A stretch of 64,000 nucleotides of DNA from Acidobacteriota bacterium (GTDB lineage Bacteria; Acidobacteriota; Thermoanaerobaculia; Multivoradales; J023): NCBI GenBank assembly GCA_029263315.1, contig JAJCXR010000041.1, positions 62,001-126,000 on the forward strand. The letters are read 5' to 3'. The notes below the pieces were generated by a model. The model had not been told where the DNA came from. It did not search any database and saw nothing but the letters and a program-made list of their open reading frames with translations. Below, piece by piece: positions 52,876 through 61,211 of the stretch (the stretch's first letter is position 1; the number at the start of each line of letters is the position of its first letter). The position numbers were made by a program, and so were the translations under genes.

Positions 52876-55009
52876 GGTCGAGACGCCAAAGCTCGGTACT
52901 TTCTATGGCGTTTTCACCCCATCGATCCTGACCATCCTCGGCGTGGTGCTCTTTCTGCGCACCGGCTGGGTGGTCGCCAATGTCGGCCTTCTGGGGGCCC
53001 TGTCGATCGTCGTGGTGGCTCACGTCGTGACCTTCGCTACGGCCCTCTCCGTGGCCGCCATCGCCACCAACATGCAAGTGGGTGCCGGCGGTGCTTACTA
53101 CTTGATCTCCCGTTCCTTGGGGCTCGAGATCGGTGGCGCCATCGGCATCCCACTGTTCCTGGCACAGACCTTCTCCGTCACCCTCTATGCCTTCGGTTTG
53201 GCGGAGTGTCTGAAGATCTTCTGGCCAGAAGTCCCCCAGCAAGGGGTCGCCGCAGCAACGATCCTGGTGGTTTCGATCTTGGCGGGAAAGAGCGCCAACC
53301 TGGCGTTGAAGGCCCAAGGCCCCATCATGGTGGCCATTGGCCTAGCCCTGATATCCCTATTCTGGGGCGCTAGTGAGCGGACCACGGAAGCCCTACCGCT
53401 ATTCGCCAAGGTGGCCGATGGCTCATCCTATTGGCAAGTCCTGGCGGTCTTTTTCCCCGCCGTCACCGGCTTGATGGCCGGAGTCAGCATGTCCGGCGAC
53501 TTGAAGGACCCGACCCGCAGCATCGTCCGCGGCACCCTGGGGGCGGTCTTGGCCGGTTTTGTCGTCTATCTAGCAGTTCCCGTGGCCCTCGTCGCAGCCG
53601 CCAGCACCCAAGAGCTGGCCAGCGATGACCTCATCTGGTTCAAGATCGCCGCCGTACCGATGCTCATCTATCCGGGGCTGATCGGCGCCATCCTGTCCTC
53701 GGCTTTGGGCAGCATCCTAGGAGCCCCTCGAACCCTGGAAGCCTTGAGCAATGATCGCATCGTCCCCAAGATTTCCGCCGGGACAGCGCATGTGATTTCC
53801 ACCCTGGTGGCCTTGGGGGCCGTCGCCCTGGGTGGTATCAACAGTGTGGCCCCTATTCTCACCATGTTCTTCCTCACCACCTACGGCGTCGTCAACATGG
53901 TGGCGGGCCTGGAGCAGCTATCGGGCTCCCCCTCCTATCGCCCGACCATCCGTGTCCACTGGCTGATCTCCCTGGCCGGGGCCGTCGGCTGTTTGTGGAT
54001 CATGTGGTTGATCAACCCCATCGCCGCCGTCGCCGCCATCGTCGTCGAAGCGGGGGTCTACTTGATGCTGCGTCGCCGAGAGCTTTCGGCCACGTGGGGT
54101 GATCTACGCTACGGCACGTTGTTGTCTTTCACCCGCGCCAGCCTCATCCGGCTGCGTCGCCTGCCGGTGCACCCGCGCAACTGGCGTCCCCACATCTTGG
54201 TCTTTGTCGACGACCTGGGGGGCCGCATCGAGCTCATCCGTTTCGCCGCCTGGCTCAACCAGGACCGGGGCATCCTGACGGTGTCACGGCTGTTGATCGG
54301 TGAGTTGGAGAACTTGGCGCCGCAGATCGCCGAATCGACCCGTCAAGCCGACCTTTTCCTCGAAGAGCAGGGCATCATCGCCTTTGCGGAGACGGAAGTA
54401 GCGGCGGACCTGGGCTCCGGTGTCCTGGCGATTTGCCAGGCCAACGGCATGGCGGGCATCTCATCCAATACCGTCATGCTCGGCTGGAGCCATCGCATCG
54501 AGCGCCTTTGTGAGCTCTTGACCATCTCGAAGCAGGCGGCGCTGCTCGGCAAATCCACCATCCTCTGCCGCATCGCACCGCGCCGTTGGAGCTCCAAGCT
54601 CAATCGTATCGATGTCTGGTGGGGTGGCCTGGAGCGCAATGGCGACATGCTGATGCTCTTCGCGCACTTGGTGTCGCTCAACACCACCTGGGCCGGCGCC
54701 AAGATTTACATCATGACCATCGCCTCGAGCGCCATGACGCCGGAAGAAACCCAACTCAATTTGACGGCTCTTCTGGAGCGCTGTCGCATCCCGGCGGAAA
54801 CCCGCGTCTTTGAACGTCAGGAGAACGAGCAGGTTCGCCAGATCATCCATCGCGAGTCCGGGCAAGCGGACCTCGTCTTCATGGGTTTGCGGGAACCGCC
54901 GAAAAACCAAGAAGCCGAATACGCGGAGAGGTTGGTGGAGTTGGTGGGCGACCTGCCGACGGTCATCTTGGTGCGCGCCGCCGGGCCGTTTGTCGGCAGC
55001 CTGCTTTGA
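52859..55009 (+). CDS. SLC12-like amino acid/cation-chloride cotransporter family protein
   Basis: The 716-residue protein has about 12 membrane segments. The start (KLGTFYGVFTPSILTILGVVLFLRTGWVV, in parts GTFYGVFTPSILTILGVV and LFLRTGWVV) and GVSMSGDLKDPTRSIVRGTL are typical of the SLC12/cation-chloride cotransporter branch of the APC superfamily. A 270-residue cytosolic C-terminus (about 445-716) contains two universal-stress-like halves (RPHILVFVDDLGG, ADLVFMGLREPP). The transported substrate may be an amino acid rather than chloride, given the operon; that is inference. Translation depends on the upstream mini-ORF relay, as no separate ribosome site is evident beyond the GAGG-containing repeats. 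Confidence 0.85.
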   Translation: MSEAKVVETPKLGTFYGVFTPSILTILGVVLFLRTGWVVANVGLLGALSIVVVAHVVTFATALSVAAIATNMQVGAGGAYYLISRSLGLEIGGAIGIPLFLAQTFSVTLYAFGLAECLKIFWPEVPQQGVAAATILVVSILAGKSANLALKAQGPIMVAIGLALISLFWGASERTTEALPLFAKVADGSSYWQVLAVFFPAVTGLMAGVSMSGDLKDPTRSIVRGTLGAVLAGFVVYLAVPVALVAAASTQELASDDLIWFKIAAVPMLIYPGLIGAILSSALGSILGAPRTLEALSNDRIVPKISAGTAHVISTLVALGAVALGGINSVAPILTMFFLTTYGVVNMVAGLEQLSGSPSYRPTIRVHWLISLAGAVGCLWIMWLINPIAAVAAIVVEAGVYLMLRRRELSATWGDLRYGTLLSFTRASLIRLRRLPVHPRNWRPHILVFVDDLGGRIELIRFAAWLNQDRGILTVSRLLIGELENLAPQIAESTRQADLFLEEQGIIAFAETEVAADLGSGVLAICQANGMAGISSNTVMLGWSHRIERLCELLTISKQAALLGKSTILCRIAPRRWSSKLNRIDVWWGGLERNGDMLMLFAHLVSLNTTWAGAKIYIMTIASSAMTPEETQLNLTALLERCRIPAETRVFERQENEQVRQIIHRESGQADLVFMGLREPPKNQEAEYAERLVELVGDLPTVILVRAAGPFVGSLL

Positions 55010-55066
55010 CAGGCCCGACGACGCTGAAAAGCCCCTGGCAAGCCACTCCGCCTTGCCATTGAGCGA

Positions 55067-55108
55067 GTCACCGGCCAGCGAGCCCCTGAGAGGCTCGCTG
55101 GCGGTGAC
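55067..55108. terminator. Very strong hairpin between convergent genes
   Basis: GTCACCG (55067-55073) with CGGTGAC (55102-55108), and CCAGCGAGCC (55075-55084) with GGCTCGCTGG (55092-55101), form a 17-bp stem with one bulge and a 7-base loop. It lies between the transporter stop and the MscS stop. No T run follows, so it may stop transcription in both directions or protect both 3' ends. Confidence 0.62.
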
Positions 55109-55120
55109 ACGACCTGCAAA

Positions 55121-56992
55121 TCAGACGGGGTCGTCGCTGATCTTCTCGAGCAGCTCCCGAGCCTTTTCACGTCCGCCCAAGCCAAACGCCAAACCGAGGG
55201 CGAGGGCGAGGCCAAAAAGCGACGCCGCCACCGCGATGGTGACCACATCTTCTGCCACCCCCAATTGGCTCAGACCCATGCTGACACCGAGGAAGATGAT
55301 GGCGTAGCGAGCCATGGGAACCAAGAAGGTCGCTTGAGGCGTCCTGCCCAGAGCATCTGACAGCAGCTTCGCCGCAAAGCTCGAAAGGCTCATGGCCACC
55401 AAGATGATCGCCAAGCCAACCAACAGGTTGGGCAGATAGGCGGTCAAGGCGCCGACCATCACCGCCAGGTGGTCCAAATGCAAAGTCGCCAAGGCCTGCT
55501 CGGCGGTCAACAGGAGGATCGCCACCATGACCACCGTGCCGCCGATCGACGACAAAGTCGCACGTCCCTCGCCGGGAGCCAGGAAATGCAAACCGAAGCG
55601 CTCGGGGAAACGATCAAAACCCACACTCCGCAGAAACGACTCGACGAGTTGACGCACGCCCTTGGCCACCGCGTAGCCGATGGCCATCACCACCAAGGCG
55701 ACAAAGATCAGCGGCACAGCGTTCAACAAACGTTCGAGGGTGCTTTTCACCGGTTCTGAAATGGCCGTGATCGCCAACGTATCGACGGCCGCCACCACCA
55801 CCGAAATCAGGATGAAAAAGTAGACGATAGAACCCACGATCTCCGACAGGCGCCTGGAGCCCAGGGAGTCGGCGATCTCCATCTTGGCGACGCGGTTGTC
55901 CAAGCCCGAGGCCGCCAAAAAATTGACCACCACCTCGCGCACGATGGTGGCCACCAACTTGCCGATGAAGAACAAGAGAATGGCCGCCACGATATTGGGA
56001 AGAAAGGCCAAGGCCTCTTGCAACATCGAGGTCAAAGGCGTCACCAAGGCCGATTGATTCAGCGCCTCCAGGAAGGGCGGAAGCCCAAAAAGCAACACCA
56101 GATAGAAAGCAAGGTTTCCAATGGTCCTACTGGGAACCCGTACTTTTTCTCCCGGCGCTGCGGGCTTGATGTACTTGACGGAACGCTCATCCAGCTTGGC
56201 CAAATGCAGCGCTTTGGTGAGGCCAAAGCGAACGATCGTCGCCAACACCCAGTAGGCGAGCAGGATGACCGCTGCTTCCAAGAGATTGGGCACCACCCCG
56301 ACGATGGCATCGGCCACATTTTGCAGGGGCTGCGCCACCATGTTGAGATCGAGGGCCTGGAAGAAGGCGACAAAACCGAAGAGTAGGACCGTCCATTTGA
56401 CGAACTTGGAAGCCACCTCGGCAAAGGTCCTCTGCTGGCCACCTTCCCTCTGCAGCAGGCCTTCGAGCCCCCAGTCCCTGACGAATTTTTCGTCCATTTC
56501 GGTCATATCGAAGAGCCGTCGCACCAGCGTCGACAACAACAGGGCGGCGAGCCAAAAGAGCAGAAGCACGACGATTGCCTTGATCAGGCTAGGAAGAGCG
56601 TTGGCGAGGCGTTGCCACATGGGCAGCAGCACCTGCGAATACATGCGCGCCCCTTGGCCGCCCAGCTCGTCCGTCCCACGGCGCATCGTACCCGCCGACT
56701 CCGTGGCCCCCTGCCCCACCGCCAGAACGCTATCCCGGGCCGCCTTGGCCGGGGTGGTCAGCGGCGTCGCATCCTCCGCTTGCACGGCACCCGGTTGCGC
56801 GGCACCCGGTTGCGCGGCATCCGGTAGCGAGGCATCCGCAGCCGTGATGTCCACAGTCCCCGGCTCCACCGATGAGGGCTCTGCCGGAGCGGTGGTCGTG
56901 GGGGGCGAAGCGTCGCCTGTTTGGGCGGCAGCCATGCCGACCCCCAACAATAAAACGAGGCAAGTGACACTAAAAAAAATCTTACGTTTCAT
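55121..56992 (-). CDS. Large mechanosensitive ion channel of the MscS type
   Basis: The 623-residue protein has a signal peptide (FFSVTCLVLLLGVGMAAAQ) and a low-complexity Ala/Pro/Thr stretch to residue 75. About ten or eleven membrane segments follow, in repeated units with the pattern LP(N/S)L...(I/V)..LL(F/A). The repeats PNLLEAAVILLAYWVLA, PNIVAAILLFFIGKLVA and PNLLVGLAIILVAM each resemble the TM region of small MscS-type proteins. It lacks the typical cytosolic beta domain after the last helices. It probably forms a conductance or ion-related channel of the 'CmpX/TM-helix repeat' kind. A smaller relative is encoded at 59305-60147. Confidence 0.78.
   Translation of the reverse strand: MKRKIFFSVTCLVLLLGVGMAAAQTGDASPPTTTAPAEPSSVEPGTVDITAADASLPDAAQPGAAQPGAVQAEDATPLTTPAKAARDSVLAVGQGATESAGTMRRGTDELGGQGARMYSQVLLPMWQRLANALPSLIKAIVVLLLFWLAALLLSTLVRRLFDMTEMDEKFVRDWGLEGLLQREGGQQRTFAEVASKFVKWTVLLFGFVAFFQALDLNMVAQPLQNVADAIVGVVPNLLEAAVILLAYWVLATIVRFGLTKALHLAKLDERSVKYIKPAAPGEKVRVPSRTIGNLAFYLVLLFGLPPFLEALNQSALVTPLTSMLQEALAFLPNIVAAILLFFIGKLVATIVREVVVNFLAASGLDNRVAKMEIADSLGSRRLSEIVGSIVYFFILISVVVAAVDTLAITAISEPVKSTLERLLNAVPLIFVALVVMAIGYAVAKGVRQLVESFLRSVGFDRFPERFGLHFLAPGEGRATLSSIGGTVVMVAILLLTAEQALATLHLDHLAVMVGALTAYLPNLLVGLAIILVAMSLSSFAAKLLSDALGRTPQATFLVPMARYAIIFLGVSMGLSQLGVAEDVVTIAVAASLFGLALALGLAFGLGGREKARELLEKISDDPV
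56786..56835. repeat. 15-bp tandem repeat encoding AAQPG units
   Basis: Units GGCACCCGGTTGCGC start at 56786 and 56801 (identical), then a diverged copy at 56816. They encode the AAQPG/AAQPD repeats after the signal peptide of the large MscS-type protein. Confidence 0.85.
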
Positions 56993-57055
56993 AGTTCTCT
57001 CCAATCTGTTGTCGGTTCACCGTCCAAAGCGCAGGCCAAAAGGGCAGCACAAACG

Positions 57056-57075
57056 CCCGTCCCGGGACGGGTTTT
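57056..57075. promoter_or_regulatory. Perfect 16-bp palindrome upstream of the large MscS-type gene
   Basis: CCCGTCCCGGGACGGG (57056-57071) is an exact palindrome followed by TTTT on the plus strand. It lies 64 bases upstream of the minus-strand gene. It could be an operator or a small hairpin. The rest of the 366-base divergent gap shows only the promoter at 57274. Confidence 0.45.
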
Positions 57076-57273
57076 GGAAGATTTGCTTTTTTTCCCACTG
57101 TTAATGACACCGAAGACGCGGCTTCGGTCACACCATCGAAAAGCGAACAAAAAATCCCCTGATTATCGATCTAACCTATCACCGATGTGACCGACCGGCT
57201 CTTCAGGGTGTCTCAACTACTACAAGCAACTATCCAGGACTCTAGAAATCTCTGATGGCCTGCCATGGTTGCC

Positions 57274-57302
57274 TTGGCTGCTTGCAGCAGGAACGCTATA
57301 GA
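57274..57302 (+). promoter_or_regulatory. Candidate promoter of the split outer-membrane protein gene
   Basis: TTGGCT (57274-57279) and TATAGA (57297-57302) are 17 bases apart. The start codon is 58 bases after the -10 box, preceded by GAGGAG. Confidence 0.5.
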
Positions 57303-57359
57303 AAGTGCGCAGCAGCAGCCTCTACAAATCACCCTTACTGCTCACCCGAGGAGAAAGCC

Positions 57360-57965
57360 ATGAAGCTCAACAAGCTTTTCTTGATGCTACCCGCCTTGAT
57401 ATTGGCAACCGGCGCCATTACGTTCGCCCAGGAGTCCACAGACCTGTTCCGTTGGACCTCTTCTTCCGTCGAGCAACAGCTCGCGGCAGACACCACCGTC
57501 ATTCCTGCGGAGCAAGGCGCCATCTTTGTCCCGGCCTTGACCCGCTCCGCTGCAGAGCCCGAAATCGCCGTCCTCAAGGATCAGAAGATTGTTGCCCAAG
57601 GCACCTCGGGACATCGCATCCTGCTCGATCCCGGTACCTACACCGTACGCTTGGGCAGCGGGGCCACCAACCAGGCACTGACCTATGACGCCACGGTCGA
57701 GAAGGGCGTCACGACGACGGTCGAGGTGCAATGGGGAGGGCTGCGGGTCGAAGTGGTCGACGAGGGCAATATTCCCCACCGCGGGACCTATGAGCTCATC
57801 CGGGTCTCGGACCGGGCTATCCTCGGCACGGGTTACGGCGCCGACACCTTGCAAGCCGAGACCCTCCAAACCTGGATCCTGACGCCCGGCGTGTATCGCA
57901 TCGTACGTCCGGGCGAGACGTATCGGGCGCGTAGCAATTTCACCACGGTATCCATCCCGCCCTAG
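57360..57965 (+). CDS. N-terminal part of a split exported protein
   Basis: The 201-residue ORF starts at ATG 57360 behind GAGGAGAAAG. It has a signal peptide (MLPALILATGAITFAQ) and a beta-rich region with PEGA-like pattern (PGTYTVRLGSG, VTTTVEVQWGGLRVEVVDEG, LTPGVYRIVRPGETYRA). It ends in SIPP followed by TAG at 57963. The same frame continues without a break to 58943 as a membrane beta-barrel, so this is most likely the front half of one protein cut by a nonsense codon (CAG to TAG would be one change). Whether this half works alone is not known. Confidence 0.75.
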   Translation: MKLNKLFLMLPALILATGAITFAQESTDLFRWTSSSVEQQLAADTTVIPAEQGAIFVPALTRSAAEPEIAVLKDQKIVAQGTSGHRILLDPGTYTVRLGSGATNQALTYDATVEKGVTTTVEVQWGGLRVEVVDEGNIPHRGTYELIRVSDRAILGTGYGADTLQAETLQTWILTPGVYRIVRPGETYRARSNFTTVSIPP

Positions 57966-58943
57966 GGCTTGGTGCACTTCAAGCTGGTGACCGACAAGGC
58001 CAACGGTGAGTTTCGGGGGGCGGGCATCGTCGACGCCAGCGAGTTGGTGGTCGGAGAGAGCGGCGCGGCAGATGGCAAATGGACATCGCGGATCGTCCTG
58101 GGGGGCGCCTTGGCCCTCAACTCGACGGACAACGTGGTCGGCCAGTCCAACCAAGATGTGTTCGCCGGGACCGTTTTCTTCGACACCTACGTAACGTACC
58201 AGGACGGCAAGCACTTCGGCACCGGCATTTTCGAGATCGAAGAAGGTCTGGTGCGGGTCGATCCGGCCAATGGCCAGTCCCTACCCACTCAGAAATCACA
58301 GGATCGGCTGCGCGCCGACGTTGCTTATGTTTACTTCGCCAACAAGAAGTTTGGCCCCTACGCTCGTTTTGGCTTGCTGAGCAACGTTTTTGCCAGTGAC
58401 TCCCTCGTGACGGAAGATACTAGCGTCGCTTACAATCGCCTCGATGGCAGCCGCGATATCCTCTTCGTGCCCGCCAACGGGGATTACCGGACCGCCGACG
58501 CCTTTGGTTCCTTGCGCATCCGTGAAGGTTTCGGCCTCAACGTGAGACTTCTCAACAGCCGCCGAGCCACCGCCAATTGGCGCGTCGGTGTCGGCTTTCG
58601 CCAGAACCTCTTCAACAACGCCTTCGCCGAGATCAATGATCCGACAACCACGACGGTCGATCTCTTCGAAATCGATGAATTCAGTGAGGAAGGTATCGAA
58701 ACGACCTTCGCCGCCACCGTCCGCCTGGGGCGCAGCCTGCTATACATTACCGACCTCGAGGTCTTTGCCGATTTCGACGAGACCAGCGACCCCACCATCG
58801 ACTGGAGAAACACCCTGAGCTATCGTTTGAATCGATTCGCTTCGCTCGACTACACTCTGGACTTGCTGCGCTTCCCGCAAGTTATCGACGAAGACCAGAT
58901 CACCCAGAACATTCTGCTGCGGTTCTCCTTGGACATTCTCTGA
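57966..58943 (+). pseudogene. C-terminal beta-barrel part of the split exported protein, in frame after a TAG
   Basis: The frame that ended at TAG 57963 continues for about 325 residues. It has alternating amphipathic strands (WTSRIVLGGALALNST, FAGTVFFDTYVTYQDGKHF, NWRVGVGFRQNLFNNAF, LSYRLNRFASLDYTLDLLRF) and ends in an outer-membrane-barrel-like ILLRFSLDIL. It has no signal peptide, so it could not be exported if translated separately. Restart at GTG 57972 behind AGGG is conceivable. I judge the gene broken by a nonsense mutation unless TAG is read through. Confidence 0.65.
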
Positions 58944-59185
58944 TCCCCCGCCGTTCACTGTGATCCGTTGAGCCGGCCGATCCCTCCGGTCGCCATCGAT
59001 ACGGAGCCCCAAGTACACCTTTCCGGAAATACAGTGACGTATCGAGAGCACCGAGGCGCCGCATCCGCAAGGCTTGCGAGCGAGGCATAGTGGGGCTCTG
59101 TTGCAACGAGCGTAACGCCGCGGACACGGATGCTTCGGCGCTCGAATACCAGCGTATTTTTGAAAAGGTGTACTAAACCGGCCGC

Positions 59186-59224
59186 AAGCGTCGCCCGTCG
59201 TTCCGACGGGCGACGCTTTTTTCT
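59186..59224 (+). terminator. Strong intrinsic terminator after the split outer-membrane gene
   Basis: GCGTCGCCCGTCG (59188-59200) and CGACGGGCGACGC (59204-59216) form a perfect 13-bp stem with a 3-base loop, followed by TTTTTT. It lies 240 bases after the stop. The bases between 58944 and 59185 hold no gene I can support. Confidence 0.93.
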
Positions 59225-59304
59225 TTCGGCAGCCCCCCGATCAGGGCTCAATGCCAGCTGGTGAATACCTTGAAATGCTACGGGATGTGCCCGTCTCGGG
59301 CCCT

Positions 59305-60147
59305 TCAATCAGCGACGTCTTGCGGACCCGCTTTGCCCTTGTGGACCGTCGATTCGATCATACGATGATTGGGAACCAGTAGCGTGCCACCCTCTGGTGT
59401 CTTGACCTCCGTCGAAATCGTTCCGATACCGACAATCTCACCTTCGCCTTCCGCCAATCGCACGTAGTCACCCCCGAGAAACCGCTCACGGGCATAGTAG
59501 CCCGCCAGGATATTGCGCGCGATCTCACGGCTGCCGATGGCAAACGCCACGGCGCACGCTGCGACGACGATGGTCACCAGATTGGTCAAGGTCGAGGCAA
59601 GGAAATCGATTTCAAAGCCGAGGTGCTCGATCGCCATCATGATGGTCACGAAGAGAATAAACCCCCGAACCAAGCCCGCCAGCGCTCGATGGTGCTCGAA
59701 GTCGATGCGAGCCAGCGATGCACCGATCGCTCCGCCGGCGACGCCGGCGATCGTTGAGCCGAGGAATACCACCAGCACAGCACCCAACACCCTCGGTACA
59801 AAAGCGATCAGCCCATCGAGCGGCACAACCGACAACTCCAGGCCAAGGTTGTCCGCTCCCAGGATCAGGAAGACAATGAAAACGCCCCAAAAGACGAGCC
59901 TCCCCACAAAATCGGCAGGTGTTGACGTCACCTCGGCCTCTTCCAGGGCCTTGGACCAACCGGCCCTCGCCATGACCTCGGAGAACTTGAGACGACGCAT
60001 CAAATGCTTCGCGGCGAGGGACAGGAAGCGCCCCAGCACCCAACCGATGAAGATGAGGGCCAAACCGGCGAACAGATTGGGCAAGAAGGCGATCCCCTTG
60101 TCCATCAGGACCTCGAAAACTTGGCGGGCCGATTCGATGCGACTCAT
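59305..60147 (-). CDS. Small mechanosensitive ion channel, MscS family
   Basis: The 280-residue protein has N-terminal membrane helices (FLPNLFAGLALIFIGWVLGRFL, in parts NLFAGLALIFIGWVLG), several further helices, and a pore-lining-like segment (LVTIVVAACAVAFAIGSREIARNILAGYY, in parts VVAACAVAFAIGSREIARN). A C-terminal beta domain follows (FLGGDYVRLAEGEGEIVGIG, TPEGGTLLVPNHRMIEST), which is the classical MscS core. Such channels open under membrane tension during osmotic downshock. It is the last gene of a sigma/anti-sigma/channel operon, with a 4-base overlap to the preceding gene. Confidence 0.9.
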   Translation of the reverse strand: MSRIESARQVFEVLMDKGIAFLPNLFAGLALIFIGWVLGRFLSLAAKHLMRRLKFSEVMARAGWSKALEEAEVTSTPADFVGRLVFWGVFIVFLILGADNLGLELSVVPLDGLIAFVPRVLGAVLVVFLGSTIAGVAGGAIGASLARIDFEHHRALAGLVRGFILFVTIMMAIEHLGFEIDFLASTLTNLVTIVVAACAVAFAIGSREIARNILAGYYARERFLGGDYVRLAEGEGEIVGIGTISTEVKTPEGGTLLVPNHRMIESTVHKGKAGPQDVAD

Positions 60148-60530
60148 GGTTTCCTCCCGGTCAATGGATCGCTGGTCTGCAGACTGGAGAGCAAGCTGGC
60201 CAATGGCTTGACGAGCTCCAGCACCAGCATCAGAAAATCTCGGCTCCCCAGCGTCACCATTCGATCCGCCAGGGTGACCCGGCGAATCTCCAGCAGGAGT
60301 CGGTTCTCCAGTTGCCTGGCCTGAGCCTCATTCAAGCGAGGCGCTGAGTTCATCGCGGCGGGCGACACGTCAGCCCAGATGCTCTCGATCTGTTCCAGGC
60401 AGCTTGCGCACTCTTCGACATGGCGCAGCAAGCTGTCGACGCCGGCCGGTGCCAAACGACCGGTCAACATGCGTTGAAAGGTTTCCTTCGATGGATGGTC
60501 GTCCGATGGATCGTCACGTTTTCGGATCAT
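60144..60530 (-). CDS. Putative zinc-binding anti-sigma factor
   Basis: The 128-residue protein has the anti-sigma zinc motif H37-x3-C41-x2-C44 (LLRHVEECASCLEQI), preceded by a short helical part. The second half (LLLEIRRVTLADRMVTLG, FLMLVLELVKPLASLLSSL) is helical with one moderately hydrophobic stretch, so it may be membrane-associated. It overlaps the sigma-factor gene by 17 bases and the MscS gene by 4 bases, a coupled three-gene operon. Its partner is presumably the ECF sigma factor upstream. Confidence 0.78.
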   Translation of the reverse strand: MIRKRDDPSDDHPSKETFQRMLTGRLAPAGVDSLLRHVEECASCLEQIESIWADVSPAAMNSAPRLNEAQARQLENRLLLEIRRVTLADRMVTLGSRDFLMLVLELVKPLASLLSSLQTSDPLTGRKP

Positions 60531-61116
60531 TCTCTTCCCCTGAATGCAAACGTCGAATTACCAAGGCGAGCTGTGCACGAGCTCGCAGCACGCGCATCTT
60601 GATGGCGCTCAGTGAGACCTTCAATTGAGATGCGATCTCCGGATAGGGAATCTCTTGAATATCTGCCAACTCGATGATCTCCCGATGCGCGGGAGACAAC
60701 TCCTGGAGGGCGAGGTAGAGCCGAGTGCTCCGATCAGCGTCCATCGCATGCCGCAAAGGGTCCTCTGACGCGATGAGGGTCGCCGAGTCCAAGCTGGTCT
60801 GCTGGTGCTGAGGACGACGCGAGCGGCTGCGGATTTCATTTTTGCAGATATTTACGGCGACCTGTGCCAACCAGGCTCGGAACGATTCCGACCGCCCCCC
60901 ACTGAAACCGTCAACGTTCCTGAATACCCGCAGGAATACAACCTGGCTCATATCGGCTACATCCTCTGAGCTGCGGAAATAGCGCCGGCAAACAGCCCAT
61001 ACAAATCGATGGTGCCGACGGAACAACTCTGCAAAGAGCCGCTCGTCTTCTTTTCCCCGTTGGTGGCACAACACCGCCAAGTCATGATCATCAAGAACCC
61101 TGTAGTCGTTTGGCAT
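60514..61116 (-). CDS. ECF-type RNA polymerase sigma factor
   Basis: The 200-residue protein has region 2 (LFAELFRRHHRFVWAVCRRYF, i.e. FAELFRRHHRFVWAVCRRY; EDVADMSQVVFLRVFRNVDGF) and region 4 (LQELSPAHREIIELADIQEIPYPEIA, in parts LQELSPAHREIIELADI and PYPEIASQLKVSLSAIKMRV) separated by a short linker, so it belongs to the extracytoplasmic function group. The start may be 61116 or 61140. It is followed by a zinc anti-sigma gene and an MscS channel gene, so it probably responds to an envelope or osmotic cue. Confidence 0.9.
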   Translation of the reverse strand: MPNDYRVLDDHDLAVLCHQRGKEDERLFAELFRRHHRFVWAVCRRYFRSSEDVADMSQVVFLRVFRNVDGFSGGRSESFRAWLAQVAVNICKNEIRSRSRRPQHQQTSLDSATLIASEDPLRHAMDADRSTRLYLALQELSPAHREIIELADIQEIPYPEIASQLKVSLSAIKMRVLRARAQLALVIRRLHSGEENDPKT

Positions 61117-61211
61117 GTTGAGACTAATCCCTAGTGGCATAGACACCCACCAAGACTCCTTAGTCACTCTACAGTACCCAACGGACGTCTAGGTCCCTTT
61201 CTGCGCCGGAC

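Noticed and set aside
57969..58943. The beta-barrel half as an independent gene with a TTG or GTG start
   Set aside because: There is no signal peptide and only a weak AGGG, while it continues the upstream frame exactly; a split single gene is the simpler reading.
58955..59308. 117-codon minus-strand frame between the split gene and the MscS gene
   Set aside because: It spans the terminator hairpin, has no ribosome site and a basic, low-complexity translation.
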